Notes: generated by a model from the letters alone, not told the origin. A stretch of 32,978 nt of DNA from Nonomuraea turkmeniaca (GCF_005889735.1 NZ_VCKY01000117.1:1-32978), one strand, 5' to 3'; numbered from the stretch's first letter, positions 22,169 to 30,965 are shown. Numbers and translations are program-made.

Positions 22169-25100
22169 TTACCGGATGCGGGCGCCCACCTTGCGGGCGG
22201 CGATGGTGGCGATCTCCTGCTCCGACTGGCCACGCTGCGGGTAGATGTTCATGACGATCGGAGGCTTCTGCCCGGCGCCGCCCTCGCGGGCAGGCTTCGG
22301 CCGGGCGACTCGCCGAGCGGACGCGTACAGCGAGCTGGCGCCGCTGGCCGTCCCTGCCCGGCTCCCACCAACGACGCCGCCTGTGGCGAACCGGGTCAGG
22401 GAGCCGCGCCGGGCGGCGGCGTTCACGGCGTTGATCCAGCCTTCGCCCAGCCAGGAGGCGGCCTCCGGGCGCAGCCACGCCTCGCCGGGCGACACCGCGG
22501 CGATGGTGCCGCCCGCGACCATGCCGCCGGCAGCCTTCTTCTGATCCGCTGGGGGAGCGGCACGGTTGAGGCCCAGCCAGGAGATGATGCTGTCGATCAC
22601 GGTGGCCGGGATGCGGCCGATGATCTGGTTGAAGCCGTTGCCGGTGCCGATCGCCTTGGCGGCGGCGGCCTTGAGTGGGTCCAGCACCTTGCGGGCGACC
22701 GCTGCGGCCCCTTGCTTCAGCCAGTCGGTCCACGAGTTTCCCTCGCTCTTGTTGACCTGGCCGCCGTTCTCGAAGCGGGGCAGCCGGCCGCGGCGGGCGG
22801 CGTCGTTCACCCAGGACACCCAGTCGGCGCCGAGCCAGCGGGCCGCCTCCGGTCTCAGCCACGCCTCACCCGGGCTGACGGCGGCGAGCATGGTGTCCCG
22901 GCCGGGAGCGTACCCAGGCATGACGCCGTAGGAGCCGCCCGGCACGACACCGCCGCGCGCGAAGTTGAGGCGGATCTTCGGGAGCGTCCCCAGCCCGACC
23001 TTCTCGGCGAGCCAGTTCCACATCGGGACGATGCCCTCGTTGTATACCGTATTGATGACAAATCGGACGGGCGCTTTGGCGATGTCCTGCAGGCCCTTCC
23101 AGATCTTCTCCACTGCGGCGATGCCCTTGGAGAAGCCATCCGGGAGCGTCTTGGTGATGAAGTCCCACAAAAAGGACAAAACTGGCTTGATGACCTTGTT
23201 CCACGCGAACGAGATCGCCGAGCCGATCGCGTCGAACGCGGGCTTGACGATCGTGTTGTGGAACCACATGAACTTCGGACCAAGATCGTTGACGAGGAAG
23301 TTCCGCAGCGCCTGCAGGGCGGGCTGGATGTAGGTGGTCCAGGCCGTCTGCACGGCCTTGGTGATGCCGTCCCACGCAGGCTTGATCACCGAGTTCCATA
23401 GCCAGGTGAAGACGGGGCCGAGGGTGTTCTTCAGGAAGCCCCAGATGGCGTCCCACGCCGGTTTGAGCACGTTGTTCCAGGCCCACTGCACGGCCGTGGA
23501 GATCGCCTTCCAAGCGGTGTCCACCGCGTTGCGGAACCAGTCGACGTTGTTGTACGCCCAGATGACACCGGCGACGAGGGCGGCGATGGCGAGCACGATC
23601 AGCCCGATGGGGTTGGCGTTGAGCGCCACGTTGAGGAGCCACTGCACGGCCGTCCAAGCGACCGTGGCGACCTTGACCACGCCGGTCGCAGCCGCCATGA
23701 GGAGCTGCTTGCCCTGGGCCAGTCCTGCCTGGAGTGCCACCCTGCCGTACGACAGCGCAAGAGAGCCGAGCTTGGCCGCGCCCTGCACGGCGGCGCCGCC
23801 GACGGTGGACAGCACGGTCGACGCCTTCGACACGCCGGTCATCAGCGCTGTGCCGCCGGCCTTGGCCAGCGCGACCGTGTACTGGCCGAGCGCGGTGGCG
23901 CCCGTCTTGGCGGCGCTGGCGACCTTACCGATGATGCCGCTGCTGTCGGCGACCTTGCCGGCGCCGGCGGCCACCTTCGCACCGCTGCTGGCCGCGGTGG
24001 TGGTCTTGCGGTGCTTGCCGGCGGTGCTGGTCTTGCCGTCGCGGTCCGGCAGATCGACGTCCGCGCCGGTGCTGCTGCTCTTCGCGGACTTCTTGGTCTT
24101 CTTCGACGCCTTGTCCGAGCCGTCGTCGCCGCACCCGCACCCGCAGCCGCCACCGTGATCGGAGCCCCCGCCCTGACGGGCCGAGCCGCTGGTACGGGAG
24201 GAACTGCCAGTCGACCGCTTCTTGCCGCCGCTGTCATCACTGCCGCCGCCGTCGTCGCCGGTGCCGCCGCTGCCGAACGACTTCGCCGCGCCGGTCAGCT
24301 TCACGATCGCCTTGCCGGTGGCCAGCAACGGCTTCAGCAGGAACCCAAGGCCCTTCTGCAGGAACGACAGCTTGCCGACAAGCGTCGCGACAGCCAGGGC
24401 GAGGCCGCCGATCAGCAGGGTCCACTTGAGGATCTCGCCGATCACGGGAGTGTCGGCCCACTCGGTGAGCTTGGTGACGATCGCCTGCAGCACGTCGACG
24501 AACCAGTTCAGGACGCCGCTGTTGACGATGCTCGCGACGAGGGCGCCGACGAACTTCACGACGCTGACCAGCAGCGTTCCGGCCTTTTGCAGCAGTGGGA
24601 CCAGGTTCTCGAAGAACTGGGTGAACTGGGCCTGCACCTCCGGCTGGTTGACCCAGGCGGCGAACTCCTCGGCCGCGACCGCCAGGTCCTCGAGCAGCGT
24701 GCCGCCGGAGGGGGCCGCGAGCTTGATGATGCCGAGCAGTCCGCCACCGACGCCCTTGATGATCCGCCACAGCCGTGATGCGGCCTGCCACGCGGCGTCG
24801 AAGTAGCCCGCCAGCTCGCTGTCCTTGCCGCCCGCGCTGACGCGTTTCGTCCAGTCCTCGAACCGCTGGGCGAGCGTCTCGACGCCGTCGGCGAACCGCG
24901 TCACGTACGGCATGCTCACGCGGACGATCTTGAGAAGGCCGCCGAAGCCGGACACCGCGGCACGGCCGAATGCGCCGGTTGCCTTGGCGTTGCCGTCCAT
25001 GATGGCGGCGATGTCCAGCTTGGTCTGCGGGTCCGAGACCAGGGCGGCGAAGTCCTCGCGGAAGACCTTGCCGATCGCCGAGCCGGTCTTGGCCATGCCC

Positions 25101-26887
25101 TTCTCGACGGTCTTGGCCAGACCAAGTGCTGCTGCGAGACCGGCCTGGATGCCGGGCAGCATGTTGCGCTGCACCGCGTCGCGGATCGCCTCGCCGGCGG
25201 GCTTCAGCTTGCCCACCACAAAGAGCGCGAAGTCGCGCCCTTCCTTGGTCAGCTTGCCCATGGCGGTGGCCGCGGCGCTGGTCGCGCCGCTCTGCTGGGT
25301 GGCGGCGGTCTTGGCGGCCTTCTGGGCCTTGATCAACTCGGCCTGGGCGTCGGCCAGCCGTTCGGCCGCGTTCCGCGCCTCCCGGCGTGCCTGAATTACC
25401 TCTTTTTCGGCATCTCTGACCGATTCGCGGGCGGCCTGCTCGGCCTTGGCGGCATCGACCGCCGCCTTCGCCGCCTGCTCGCGCGCCTCCCCAAGCGCGT
25501 ACTCTGCGTCACGAGCCGCTTGCTGGCTGTCCTTGATCCTTTCGAGGGCGGCCTGCACCTCGTCGCTGCCCTCGACCCCCTTCGCGTCCGCCTCGGCCTT
25601 CTCCTCGGCGAGGTCCGCGTTGCGCTCCCGTACCTCCTCCAGGCGCAACACCGCCTGCCGGTACGCAAGATCAGCTTCTTGTTTGTCCAGGTCAGAGCTG
25701 TCGCTGTCAGCGAGGACTCGCTCCAGCCGCTCCTTGGCGCGCTTGATGGCGATCTCGGCGGCCTCCTCGTCGAGCGCCGCCCCCTTCTCCGCCAGAGCAA
25801 GATCCTCAAGGCGCTCCTGCGCCGCCCGCCTCGCCTCCGTCAGTGCCTCAACGGCGCGCTGCGCGTCGCGATGCGCCTCTGCGACCCGCCGCTCGGCCAG
25901 CTCCACCGACCGGGCCGCGTCACGCAGCCGCTCGGCCGACTCCTCGGCGACCTCGGCGACGCGCCTGCGGGCCTCGCTGACCCGCTCCTGGGCTTCCTTG
26001 ATCCGGTCCTGGCTGGCGGCCTCGGCCTCGGCCGCGTCGCGGACGGCGCGACGGGCCTGCTTGATCCGGTCGGCCGCAGCTTCCTGCGCCGCGGCGTACG
26101 CGCTGGCCGCCTGCCCGCCCGCGGCCTGCTGAGCACCGAGGGCGGACACCGCCTCACCGATCCCGGAAAAGCCCAGCAGCAGCGCGCCCAGCCCTTGCCC
26201 GGCCGCCGCCGCGATCCCCGGAAGAACGCCGATCAGGCCGATGGCCTGCCCCGCGCTGGCCGCCAGCGCGAGCAGGCCACCGCCGGCGGCCGCCGCAGCC
26301 GCGGCAAGCAGGCCAAGCCCGGCACCCTTGGACGCCACGCCGGCGAGACTGGTGAGGATCGACAGCGCGGCGCGCGCTTCGCTGGTGTCCCGCACCGGGA
26401 TGGTGATCGGGTTCCGGCGAGCGTTCTGCCGTAAGTCGTCGATCTCTCTGCGCATCGCCGCGATCTGGGCATGCGCCTGCTCCAGCCGCGCCTCAACCTC
26501 AACGATCACCTGCGCTCGCGCATCCCGCGCGGCCGCCTCGACCTCGGCCCGCAACCGGCCGGCGTCCACGTCCGGCGTGACACCAACACGAAGCTCCCGG
26601 CCGGAGCTCTCGCGCAGCGTCCGCTCCAGGTCGGAACGAACCCGCTCGGTGTCCAGCGTGGCTCGCAGCCGGATATCGTCGATGCGCGAGGTCAGGTCCT
26701 CGACCGCGTCGAGGTCGGCCAGCAGCCGCTTGGTGTCCAGCTTCGCCTGAATGGTCGCCTGGACCGACTTCAGCCGAGTGTCGATCTCCCGCTGCAGCTT
26801 CTTCGGCTTGAGCGTCGAGGCGTCCGCGACGACGTCCATGCTGATGACGCCGCCGTCGATCCCCTCGACATCGCCTGCATCGGTCAT
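22169..26887 (-). CDS. phage tail tape measure protein
   Basis: A 1572-residue protein, by far the longest here. Residues about 20-190 are charged helices; about 195-250 are hydrophobic Gly/Ala-rich; about 260-520 are a very long Ala/Glu/Arg coiled coil; then come hydrophobic segments and a Trp-rich region (about 1095-1290, WDAIWGFLKNTLGP, IVKPAFDAI and similar repeats), all classical for tape measures, which set tail length and enter the host envelope. Unusual is a Gly/Cys cluster GGGCGCGCGDD (about 915-925) in a Ser/Lys-rich linker. Near the end, AAVSPGEAWLRPEAA occurs twice about 128 residues apart. A tail length near 230 nm would follow from the usual 1.5 angstrom per residue. ATG 26887 has GAGGG five bases upstream. 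Confidence 0.92.
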   Translation of the reverse strand: MTDAGDVEGIDGGVISMDVVADASTLKPKKLQREIDTRLKSVQATIQAKLDTKRLLADLDAVEDLTSRIDDIRLRATLDTERVRSDLERTLRESSGRELRVGVTPDVDAGRLRAEVEAAARDARAQVIVEVEARLEQAHAQIAAMRREIDDLRQNARRNPITIPVRDTSEARAALSILTSLAGVASKGAGLGLLAAAAAAAGGGLLALAASAGQAIGLIGVLPGIAAAAGQGLGALLLGFSGIGEAVSALGAQQAAGGQAASAYAAAQEAAADRIKQARRAVRDAAEAEAASQDRIKEAQERVSEARRRVAEVAEESAERLRDAARSVELAERRVAEAHRDAQRAVEALTEARRAAQERLEDLALAEKGAALDEEAAEIAIKRAKERLERVLADSDSSDLDKQEADLAYRQAVLRLEEVRERNADLAEEKAEADAKGVEGSDEVQAALERIKDSQQAARDAEYALGEAREQAAKAAVDAAKAEQAARESVRDAEKEVIQARREARNAAERLADAQAELIKAQKAAKTAATQQSGATSAAATAMGKLTKEGRDFALFVVGKLKPAGEAIRDAVQRNMLPGIQAGLAAALGLAKTVEKGMAKTGSAIGKVFREDFAALVSDPQTKLDIAAIMDGNAKATGAFGRAAVSGFGGLLKIVRVSMPYVTRFADGVETLAQRFEDWTKRVSAGGKDSELAGYFDAAWQAASRLWRIIKGVGGGLLGIIKLAAPSGGTLLEDLAVAAEEFAAWVNQPEVQAQFTQFFENLVPLLQKAGTLLVSVVKFVGALVASIVNSGVLNWFVDVLQAIVTKLTEWADTPVIGEILKWTLLIGGLALAVATLVGKLSFLQKGLGFLLKPLLATGKAIVKLTGAAKSFGSGGTGDDGGGSDDSGGKKRSTGSSSRTSGSARQGGGSDHGGGCGCGCGDDGSDKASKKTKKSAKSSSTGADVDLPDRDGKTSTAGKHRKTTTAASSGAKVAAGAGKVADSSGIIGKVASAAKTGATALGQYTVALAKAGGTALMTGVSKASTVLSTVGGAAVQGAAKLGSLALSYGRVALQAGLAQGKQLLMAAATGVVKVATVAWTAVQWLLNVALNANPIGLIVLAIAALVAGVIWAYNNVDWFRNAVDTAWKAISTAVQWAWNNVLKPAWDAIWGFLKNTLGPVFTWLWNSVIKPAWDGITKAVQTAWTTYIQPALQALRNFLVNDLGPKFMWFHNTIVKPAFDAIGSAISFAWNKVIKPVLSFLWDFITKTLPDGFSKGIAAVEKIWKGLQDIAKAPVRFVINTVYNEGIVPMWNWLAEKVGLGTLPKIRLNFARGGVVPGGSYGVMPGYAPGRDTMLAAVSPGEAWLRPEAARWLGADWVSWVNDAARRGRLPRFENGGQVNKSEGNSWTDWLKQGAAAVARKVLDPLKAAAAKAIGTGNGFNQIIGRIPATVIDSIISWLGLNRAAPPADQKKAAGGMVAGGTIAAVSPGEAWLRPEAASWLGEGWINAVNAAARRGSLTRFATGGVVGGSRAGTASGASSLYASARRVARPKPAREGGAGQKPPIVMNIYPQRGQSEQEIATIAARKVGARIR
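22390..22892. repeat. two copies of a 45-residue unit in the tape measure C-terminus
   Basis: Segments around 22760-22892 and 22390-22508 both encode AAVSPGEAWLRPEAA, then a WLG...W..VN motif, ARRGxLxRF and a Gly-Gly-x-Val. The DNA copies have diverged, so this is an old duplication within the gene. Confidence 0.65.
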
Positions 26888-26920
26888 AGCACCCTCGCCC
26901 CCCGGGGAAATCCGCAGGCG

Positions 26921-26947
26921 AGAGTGACCTATTCGGGGCCTTACGTC
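26921..26947 (-). promoter_or_regulatory. GACGTW-type phage promoter for the tape measure gene
   Basis: Minus strand GACGTA (26947-26942), 15 bases, then CACTCT (26926-26921), 33 bases before ATG 26887. It is back to back with the plus-strand member at 27040. Confidence 0.72.
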
Positions 26948-26999
26948 CTGGAGGCAGCAACCGAAACGGATCTACTTTGTACAGGCGCCCGACCGGGTA

Positions 27000-27023
27000 A
27001 CTAAAGCCTGCAAGCTTGAAACC
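27000..27023 (+). repeat. AAGCCTGCAAGCTT repeat, copy 1 (left border of the fibre block)
   Basis: The core AAGCCTGCAAGCTT (27004-27017) continues as GAAACCC. It shares 18 identical bases in inverted orientation with the copy at 30071-30088, and the 14-base core in direct orientation with 31117-31130. The core is an imperfect palindrome (AAGCYTGCARGCTT). It lies 22 bases before the promoter of the plus-strand block. Confidence 0.75.
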
Positions 27024-27039
27024 CAAGCAGCGACGCCGA

Positions 27040-27066
27040 GACGTTAACGCAGCGTCCCGGCACCAT
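27040..27066 (+). promoter_or_regulatory. GACGTW-type phage promoter, leaderless class
   Basis: GACGTT (27040-27045), 15 bases, then CACCAT (27061-27066), eight bases before GTG 27075. No Shine-Dalgarno precedes that start. Confidence 0.68.
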
Positions 27067-27074
27067 GATCCGCC

Positions 27075-27425
27075 GTGACTGCCGCGCACCTTCCGCTGCT
27101 CATCGAGCAAGGCTCAGCCTTCGCCCACGAGCTGCACGTGAATGACGAGAACGGCCCCGTCCACCTGGACGGCTACACCGGTCAGATGGACGTGCGACCG
27201 CACGCCGGCTCCGAGACGCTGCTTCACCGGTTGGACACCGCATCCGGCGGTATCGTCATCGACGGCCCCGCCGGACGGATCAGTCTGCGGATTCCCGCGA
27301 CGGTCACCGCGGCGTTCACCTGGCCAGCCGCCGAATACGACCTGCTGATCATCAGCCCTGACGGAACGCCCACGCGGCTCCTGCAGGGAGTCGTCACCGT
27401 CGACGCGGCGGTGACACGCAGGTGA
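27075..27425 (+). CDS. tail/baseplate-associated small structural protein
   Basis: A 116-residue, beta-rich protein with the pattern GYTGQMDVRPHAGSE, GPAGRISLRIPATVT, TWPAAEYDLLIISPDG and RLLQGVVTVDAAVT, common to small phage proteins placed before collagen-like fibre genes (BppU-N-like). It probably attaches the fibre to the tail tip. GTG 27075 starts eight bases after a GACGTW promoter and lacks a ribosome site, so a leaderless mRNA is likely. It is coupled to the next gene by GTGA. Confidence 0.72.
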   Translation: MTAAHLPLLIEQGSAFAHELHVNDENGPVHLDGYTGQMDVRPHAGSETLLHRLDTASGGIVIDGPAGRISLRIPATVTAAFTWPAAEYDLLIISPDGTPTRLLQGVVTVDAAVTRR

Positions 27426-27760
27426 TCACCAGCGTCGAACGCCGCACCGTCGTCCACGTGGACGAACACACGACCGTGGTCCGCGTCGGCGTGCCCGGGC
27501 TGCAAGGCCCTGCTGGACCTCCGGGCCCGGCAGGGGAGAGCGGCCCACCGGGCCCGGAAGGTGGCGCCTACCAGCGCGACTACGTCATCGCCGTGCCGGC
27601 TCAGGTATGGGAGGTCAGCCACGAGCTGACCCGGCAGCCGAACGTCACCAGCTACACCCATGGCGGCGACCGCATCGAAGGCGACGTCACCTTCCCCACG
27701 CCCGCCATCGTTCGTGTCTTCTGGCACATGCCGATGACCGGGCTGCTGCGGCTGACCTGA
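27422..27760 (+). CDS. tail-fibre protein with short collagen-like repeat
   Basis: A 112-residue protein. Residues 24-48 are Gly-x-x repeats (GLQGPAGPPGPAG, ESGPPGPEGG), as in phage collagen-like trimers. It then has a beta-rich C-terminal domain (VWEVSHELTRQPNVTSYTHG to VRVFWHMPMTG), like phage fibre tip domains. Predicted role: trimeric fibre segment carrying a small head. GTG 27422 overlaps the preceding stop as GTGA. Confidence 0.82.
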   Translation: MITSVERRTVVHVDEHTTVVRVGVPGLQGPAGPPGPAGESGPPGPEGGAYQRDYVIAVPAQVWEVSHELTRQPNVTSYTHGGDRIEGDVTFPTPAIVRVFWHMPMTGLLRLT

Positions 27761-27777
27761 GAAAACAGGAGGACACG

Positions 27778-28944
27778 GTGCCGAACTGGTACAGCCAGCA
27801 GCGCCTCAACAAGATCCCCGTCGTGGGCCTTGTGCCAGAGACATCCGGAGCCGAACCGGCAGAGCCCGTCCCGTTCCAGATGTGGGGGGACAGCGGAAGC
27901 GGCCGCGCGAAGTGGCGCACCCCAGCCGGCACCTGGATCGCGTTCGACGACGTCCGGGATGGCGCCATCACCGACGCGAAGATCGCGGCCAGCGCCGGGA
28001 TCTCGCTGTCGAAGCTCGCGGTGAATCCGCTCGCGCGCTCCGCTCACACCGGCACCCAACCGGCGTCGACCATCTCCGACTTCGTGCAGCAGGTCCGAGC
28101 GACCCGTCTCGACCAGATGGCAGCGCCCACCGCCGACATCGCCCTGGCCGGCTACCGCCTCACCGGGCTGGGCGCGCCCATGAACCCCAGCGACGCGGCC
28201 CGCTTGGCCGACGTCCAGGCGGCCGCGGCCGGCATCAGCGTCAAACCGGCCGTCCGGGTCGCCACCACGACGAACATCGCCCTGTCCGGGCTGCAACAGA
28301 TTGACGGTGTGACGCTCCAGGCCGGTGATCGCGTCCTGGTGAAGGACCAGACCGACGCGAGCCAGAACGGCCTGTACGTGGCCGCGGCCGACGCCTGGCA
28401 GCGGACCGGAGATCTGCTGGCGCCGAACACGTTCGTGTTCGTCTCCGCGGGCACGGCGGCAGACACCGGATGGGCCATCTCCAACGACGAACCCATCACG
28501 GTGAACGCCAGCCCGATCACGTGGGCGCAGTTCACCGGAGGCGGAACTGGTGGGGTCGGCGCGGGCGCCGGTCTGGTGCAGAACGGCCAGATGATCAACG
28601 TGGCCGCGGCCGACGCCAGCATCGTCGTCACCGATGACAGCATCAGCGTCGGCCTCGTGTCGGTCGCCCAGGGCGGCACCGGCGCGACCACGCCAGCGGG
28701 CGCGCGGGCCGCGCTCGGCGTCGGCGGCTCCTACGCCGCCGACCTGCCCGCCTTATCCGCGGGCGAGGGTCAGGCCATAACGCACAACCTCGGCACCAAG
28801 GACGTCGCGGTGTCGTTCTTCGAGGTCGCCACGGGCGCCGACGTACATCTCGACGTGGTCGATCGCCCGGACGCCAACACGATCACCGTCCGCTCAGACA
28901 TCCCGGTCGGCGCCGGCGCGATCCGCGTCCTGGTGCGGTCCTGA
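27778..28944 (+). CDS. tail fibre protein
   Basis: A 388-residue protein. Recognisable fibre elements in order are GDSGSGRAKWRTPAGTW (about 40-56), DGAITDAKIAASAGISLSKL (63-82), a STISDFVQQVRATRLDQM segment followed by GYRLTGLGAPMNPSDAA (about 96-140, the fibre repeat used by many siphophages), a jelly-roll-like part with DRVLVKDQTDASQNGLY, and VAQGGTGATTPAGARAALG (about 298-316), a fibre shaft motif. The C-terminus is a beta domain close to the end of the 27422 product. AGGAGG six bases before GTG 27778. It probably contacts the host surface. Confidence 0.85.
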   Translation: MPNWYSQQRLNKIPVVGLVPETSGAEPAEPVPFQMWGDSGSGRAKWRTPAGTWIAFDDVRDGAITDAKIAASAGISLSKLAVNPLARSAHTGTQPASTISDFVQQVRATRLDQMAAPTADIALAGYRLTGLGAPMNPSDAARLADVQAAAAGISVKPAVRVATTTNIALSGLQQIDGVTLQAGDRVLVKDQTDASQNGLYVAAADAWQRTGDLLAPNTFVFVSAGTAADTGWAISNDEPITVNASPITWAQFTGGGTGGVGAGAGLVQNGQMINVAAADASIVVTDDSISVGLVSVAQGGTGATTPAGARAALGVGGSYAADLPALSAGEGQAITHNLGTKDVAVSFFEVATGADVHLDVVDRPDANTITVRSDIPVGAGAIRVLVRS

Positions 28945-29008
28945 CCCTTCCTGGCACCGAGCACGCCAGCCGCCACTGGGCCGCATTTAAGAAGAAGGAC
29001 ACACCCGC

Positions 29009-29068
29009 ATGCCTGCCGCCGCTCACCCTGCCGCACTTCACCTCGTAAGCCGCCGATGCGCCGCCTGA
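29009..29068 (+). CDS. 19-residue upstream reading frame
   Basis: ATG 29009 has a good ribosome site (GAAGGA, nine bases) and encodes 19 residues, with its stop codon overlapping the first codons of the next gene (29056) in another frame. The next gene has no ribosome site of its own. This looks like translational coupling through a leader peptide, or a small frameshift in the true N-terminus of the fibre gene. Confidence 0.4.
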   Translation: MPAAAHPAALHLVSRRCAA

Positions 29069-30051
29069 CCGCCGCCCGCCTCCCCGTGATCGCGGCCACG
29101 CCGGCACCGCCGACCCAGGGCGAGGTGGTCCTATACCCGTGCCCGGACGGCAAGCTGCGCCAGCTGACCCATGAGGGAAACGTGGGAGTCCTGGCCCCGT
29201 CCACGCGGACGGCCCTGACGTCCGACTTCGTCCACACCAACATCGGCTACTGGGAAGAAGTCCCTGGCCTATCGATTCCCGTGCCGCCCGGCCTGCATCG
29301 CCTCAACCTGCACGTGGACATCACCGGCGGCTTGGGAACCTGGTACGACGTCCGGCTGATGGGGCCAGCGACGGCCGCTCCAGGGCCCCTGACCGTGCTG
29401 ACGGTGGACGCCGACGGATGGCCGTGGAGAAACGTCACGTACGCGGGTTGGGGAGAGGACCTGCTCGGGACGACGAACATGGGCACCGTGGCCGCGGCGG
29501 AGGGCTTGATCCTGGCCAGAGAACCCAGCGTCATCAGCCTCGAGGCCGCCCTCATCTATTTTGCCAACCCGGCGACGTTCGAGGACTTCCTCCAATGGTC
29601 GCTGAGCGGCGCCGACATCGACATCGAAAGCACCGATTTCGTCCACAGCGGCACGTACGCCGGCAAGATCACCGCCCAGGACGACGGCCGCGCCGTCATC
29701 TACAACTGGCTGGACATCGCGCCGGCTAGCACATGGCATCTGAGCGGCTGGATCTACTCACCGACCGGCCACCCGCGGTGCGGCGTGTCGATCTCGTGGT
29801 ACGACGCGAACGACCAGCAGATAGCGGACGCGGCGGATCTGCGCCCCCTGCCCGCCGGGCAGTGGACGCAGTTCGTGCTCGATGTGGTCGCCCCGGACAA
29901 CGCCGCCCAGATGTACGTACAGGTCGGCATGGAAGTGAGCGACGGGCACGGCGCGGGCAGCGCCGTCTACGTCGACGACGTGATGTGGCGGATCACCACC
30001 GCAGAGATGCGCGTCCGCGCCGGCACGTACGTGCAGGTCACGCCGGTGTAG
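29056..30051 (+). CDS. receptor-binding-type protein with carbohydrate-binding-like domain
   Basis: A 331-residue protein. Residues about 1-170 are beta-rich (EVVLYPCPDGKLRQLTHEG start, GLHRLNLHVDITGG strand). Residues about 173-320 follow a CBM4/9-like jelly roll: FEDFLQWSLSGADIDIES, HSGTYAGKITAQDDG, TWHLSGWIYSPTG, LPAGQWTQFVLDVVAPDNA, then VYVDDVMW. Such domains bind sugars, so this is a likely host-receptor-binding component of the fibre. ATG 29056 lacks a ribosome site and may rely on the 29009 leader frame. It is the last gene of the plus-strand block. Confidence 0.78.
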   Translation: MRRLTAARLPVIAATPAPPTQGEVVLYPCPDGKLRQLTHEGNVGVLAPSTRTALTSDFVHTNIGYWEEVPGLSIPVPPGLHRLNLHVDITGGLGTWYDVRLMGPATAAPGPLTVLTVDADGWPWRNVTYAGWGEDLLGTTNMGTVAAAEGLILAREPSVISLEAALIYFANPATFEDFLQWSLSGADIDIESTDFVHSGTYAGKITAQDDGRAVIYNWLDIAPASTWHLSGWIYSPTGHPRCGVSISWYDANDQQIADAADLRPLPAGQWTQFVLDVVAPDNAAQMYVQVGMEVSDGHGAGSAVYVDDVMWRITTAEMRVRAGTYVQVTPV

Positions 30052-30066
30052 GCGCGGACCCCAGCC

Positions 30067-30090
30067 GGGTTTTCAAGCTTGCAGGCTTAA
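30067..30090 (-). repeat. AAGCCTGCAAGCTT repeat, copy 2 (right border of the fibre block)
   Basis: Core at 30075-30088 in inverted orientation to copy 1, with 18 identical bases (30071-30088) plus a matching GGG beyond one extra T. It lies 15 bases after the stop of the last plus-strand fibre gene and 24 before the end of the tail chaperone gene. Confidence 0.75.
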
Positions 30091-30112
30091 ATGGCCTGGC
30101 CGGGCCCGCGCC

Positions 30113-30921
30113 TCACGTGATCGTCTGAGCGGTTGCCGCCATGACGGCGAACGCCCGGTCCATGCCGCTCTGGCCTGCTCCGGCGCGAGATGCCTTCTTC
30201 ACCCAGTCCGGCCGGCGGAACGTGCGCGGCTTCTTCCTGCGGTGATCGGCGGCCAGGACGCCGATCTCCTCGCCGAGCTGGGCGAGCAGCTCGTCCTTGC
30301 GGTCCCACGGGTCGGCCCGCTGGTCGGGCGTCGAGTGCACGAGCGCGTCGTGGGGGAGACGGTTGACAAGAGCTAGGAAGCGACGGACTCCGAGGAATCC
30401 GGGCTGGCCGGGGGCTCGCCAGAGTCCGCGGAGGTCAACATGGGGGTAGTGGTGGGCGAAGTCTGCGTCGATGTCGTCCCACCGCTGGAGATGGCGGAGG
30501 ACTTCGGGGATTCCCCCAGGCGCAGCCCATAGATGCTCATCAGGCCCTTGCCGAGGGCGATCACGTCCGGGACTGACGGGCGCGCCGCGATGAACGCCTC
30601 GTACCCCTGGTCGCCCATGAGGCGGCGCCCGATCTTCTTGACGGCTTCGAGCACCTCGTCGGGCAGCTTCTTGTTCATCACCAGCAGGTCGATGACCGTG
30701 TCCAGGACGGACACGGTGGCCGCGTCAGCGTCCTGGCCTTTGAACGCGTCGATGGCGGTGCGGAAAATGAGCGCGATGTCCACGTCAATCTCTGTCAGCG
30801 GCTCCAGCGCGTCCAGTGGCAGCTCCGGCGGCAGCGTGCAGATGATCTGGCCGCGGAACCGCAGCGGGAAGGGGTCGCCGGCGGCAGTGCGTTCGGCGCG
30901 GGCGGCATCCAGGTCGAGCAT
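30113..30921 (-). CDS. tail assembly chaperone, frameshifted long form (gpG-T type)
   Basis: The extension frame (ending at 30113) has no proper start of its own and is open from the slippery site back, overlapping the end of the short form. On the minus strand the short-form codons CTG GGG GAA contain GGGGGAA at 30517-30511. A -1 slip gives GGA ATC CCC and continues VLRHLQRWDDIDADF, then HVDLRGLW and RRFLALVNRLP to the end. That sequence matches the T-extension pattern of actinophage chaperones. The fusion is 269 residues (136 + 133). The short and long forms together coat the tape measure during tail assembly. Confidence 0.8.
30373..30921 (-). CDS. tail assembly chaperone, short form (gpG type)
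   Basis: A 182-residue protein: helical core with PFPLRFRGQIICTLPPELPL at the start, typical of actinophage gpG-like chaperones, then VLDTVIDLLVMNKKLPDEVL and SVPDVIALGKGLMSIYGLRLG. The last 45 residues (Ser/Thr/Pro-rich) overlap the frameshift extension. ATG 30921 has GAGGAG nine bases upstream and its own GACGTW promoter. Its place between major tail protein and tape measure is canonical, except that a plus-strand block now separates it from the tape measure. Confidence 0.85.
   Translation of the reverse strand: MLDLDAARAERTAAGDPFPLRFRGQIICTLPPELPLDALEPLTEIDVDIALIFRTAIDAFKGQDADAATVSVLDTVIDLLVMNKKLPDEVLEAVKKIGRRLMGDQGYEAFIAARPSVPDVIALGKGLMSIYGLRLGESPKSSAISSGGTTSTQTSPTTTPMLTSADSGEPPASPDSSESVAS
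30511..30517 (-). promoter_or_regulatory. -1 ribosomal frameshift site GGGGGAA
   Basis: The heptamer is in the correct phase for a -1 slip (G GGG GAA in the short-form frame). It lies where siphophage tail chaperones shift, and the -1 frame is open from there to the stop at 30113. Confidence 0.75.
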
Positions 30922-30965
30922 CCCCGTGAGCTCCTCATATGCAGGCGGGTGACATGTGCCGCTGG

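Noticed and set aside
22245..26750. Long plus-strand frames opposite the tape measure gene
   Set aside because: Antisense frames typical of GC-rich coding DNA; the minus-strand product has clear tape measure features.
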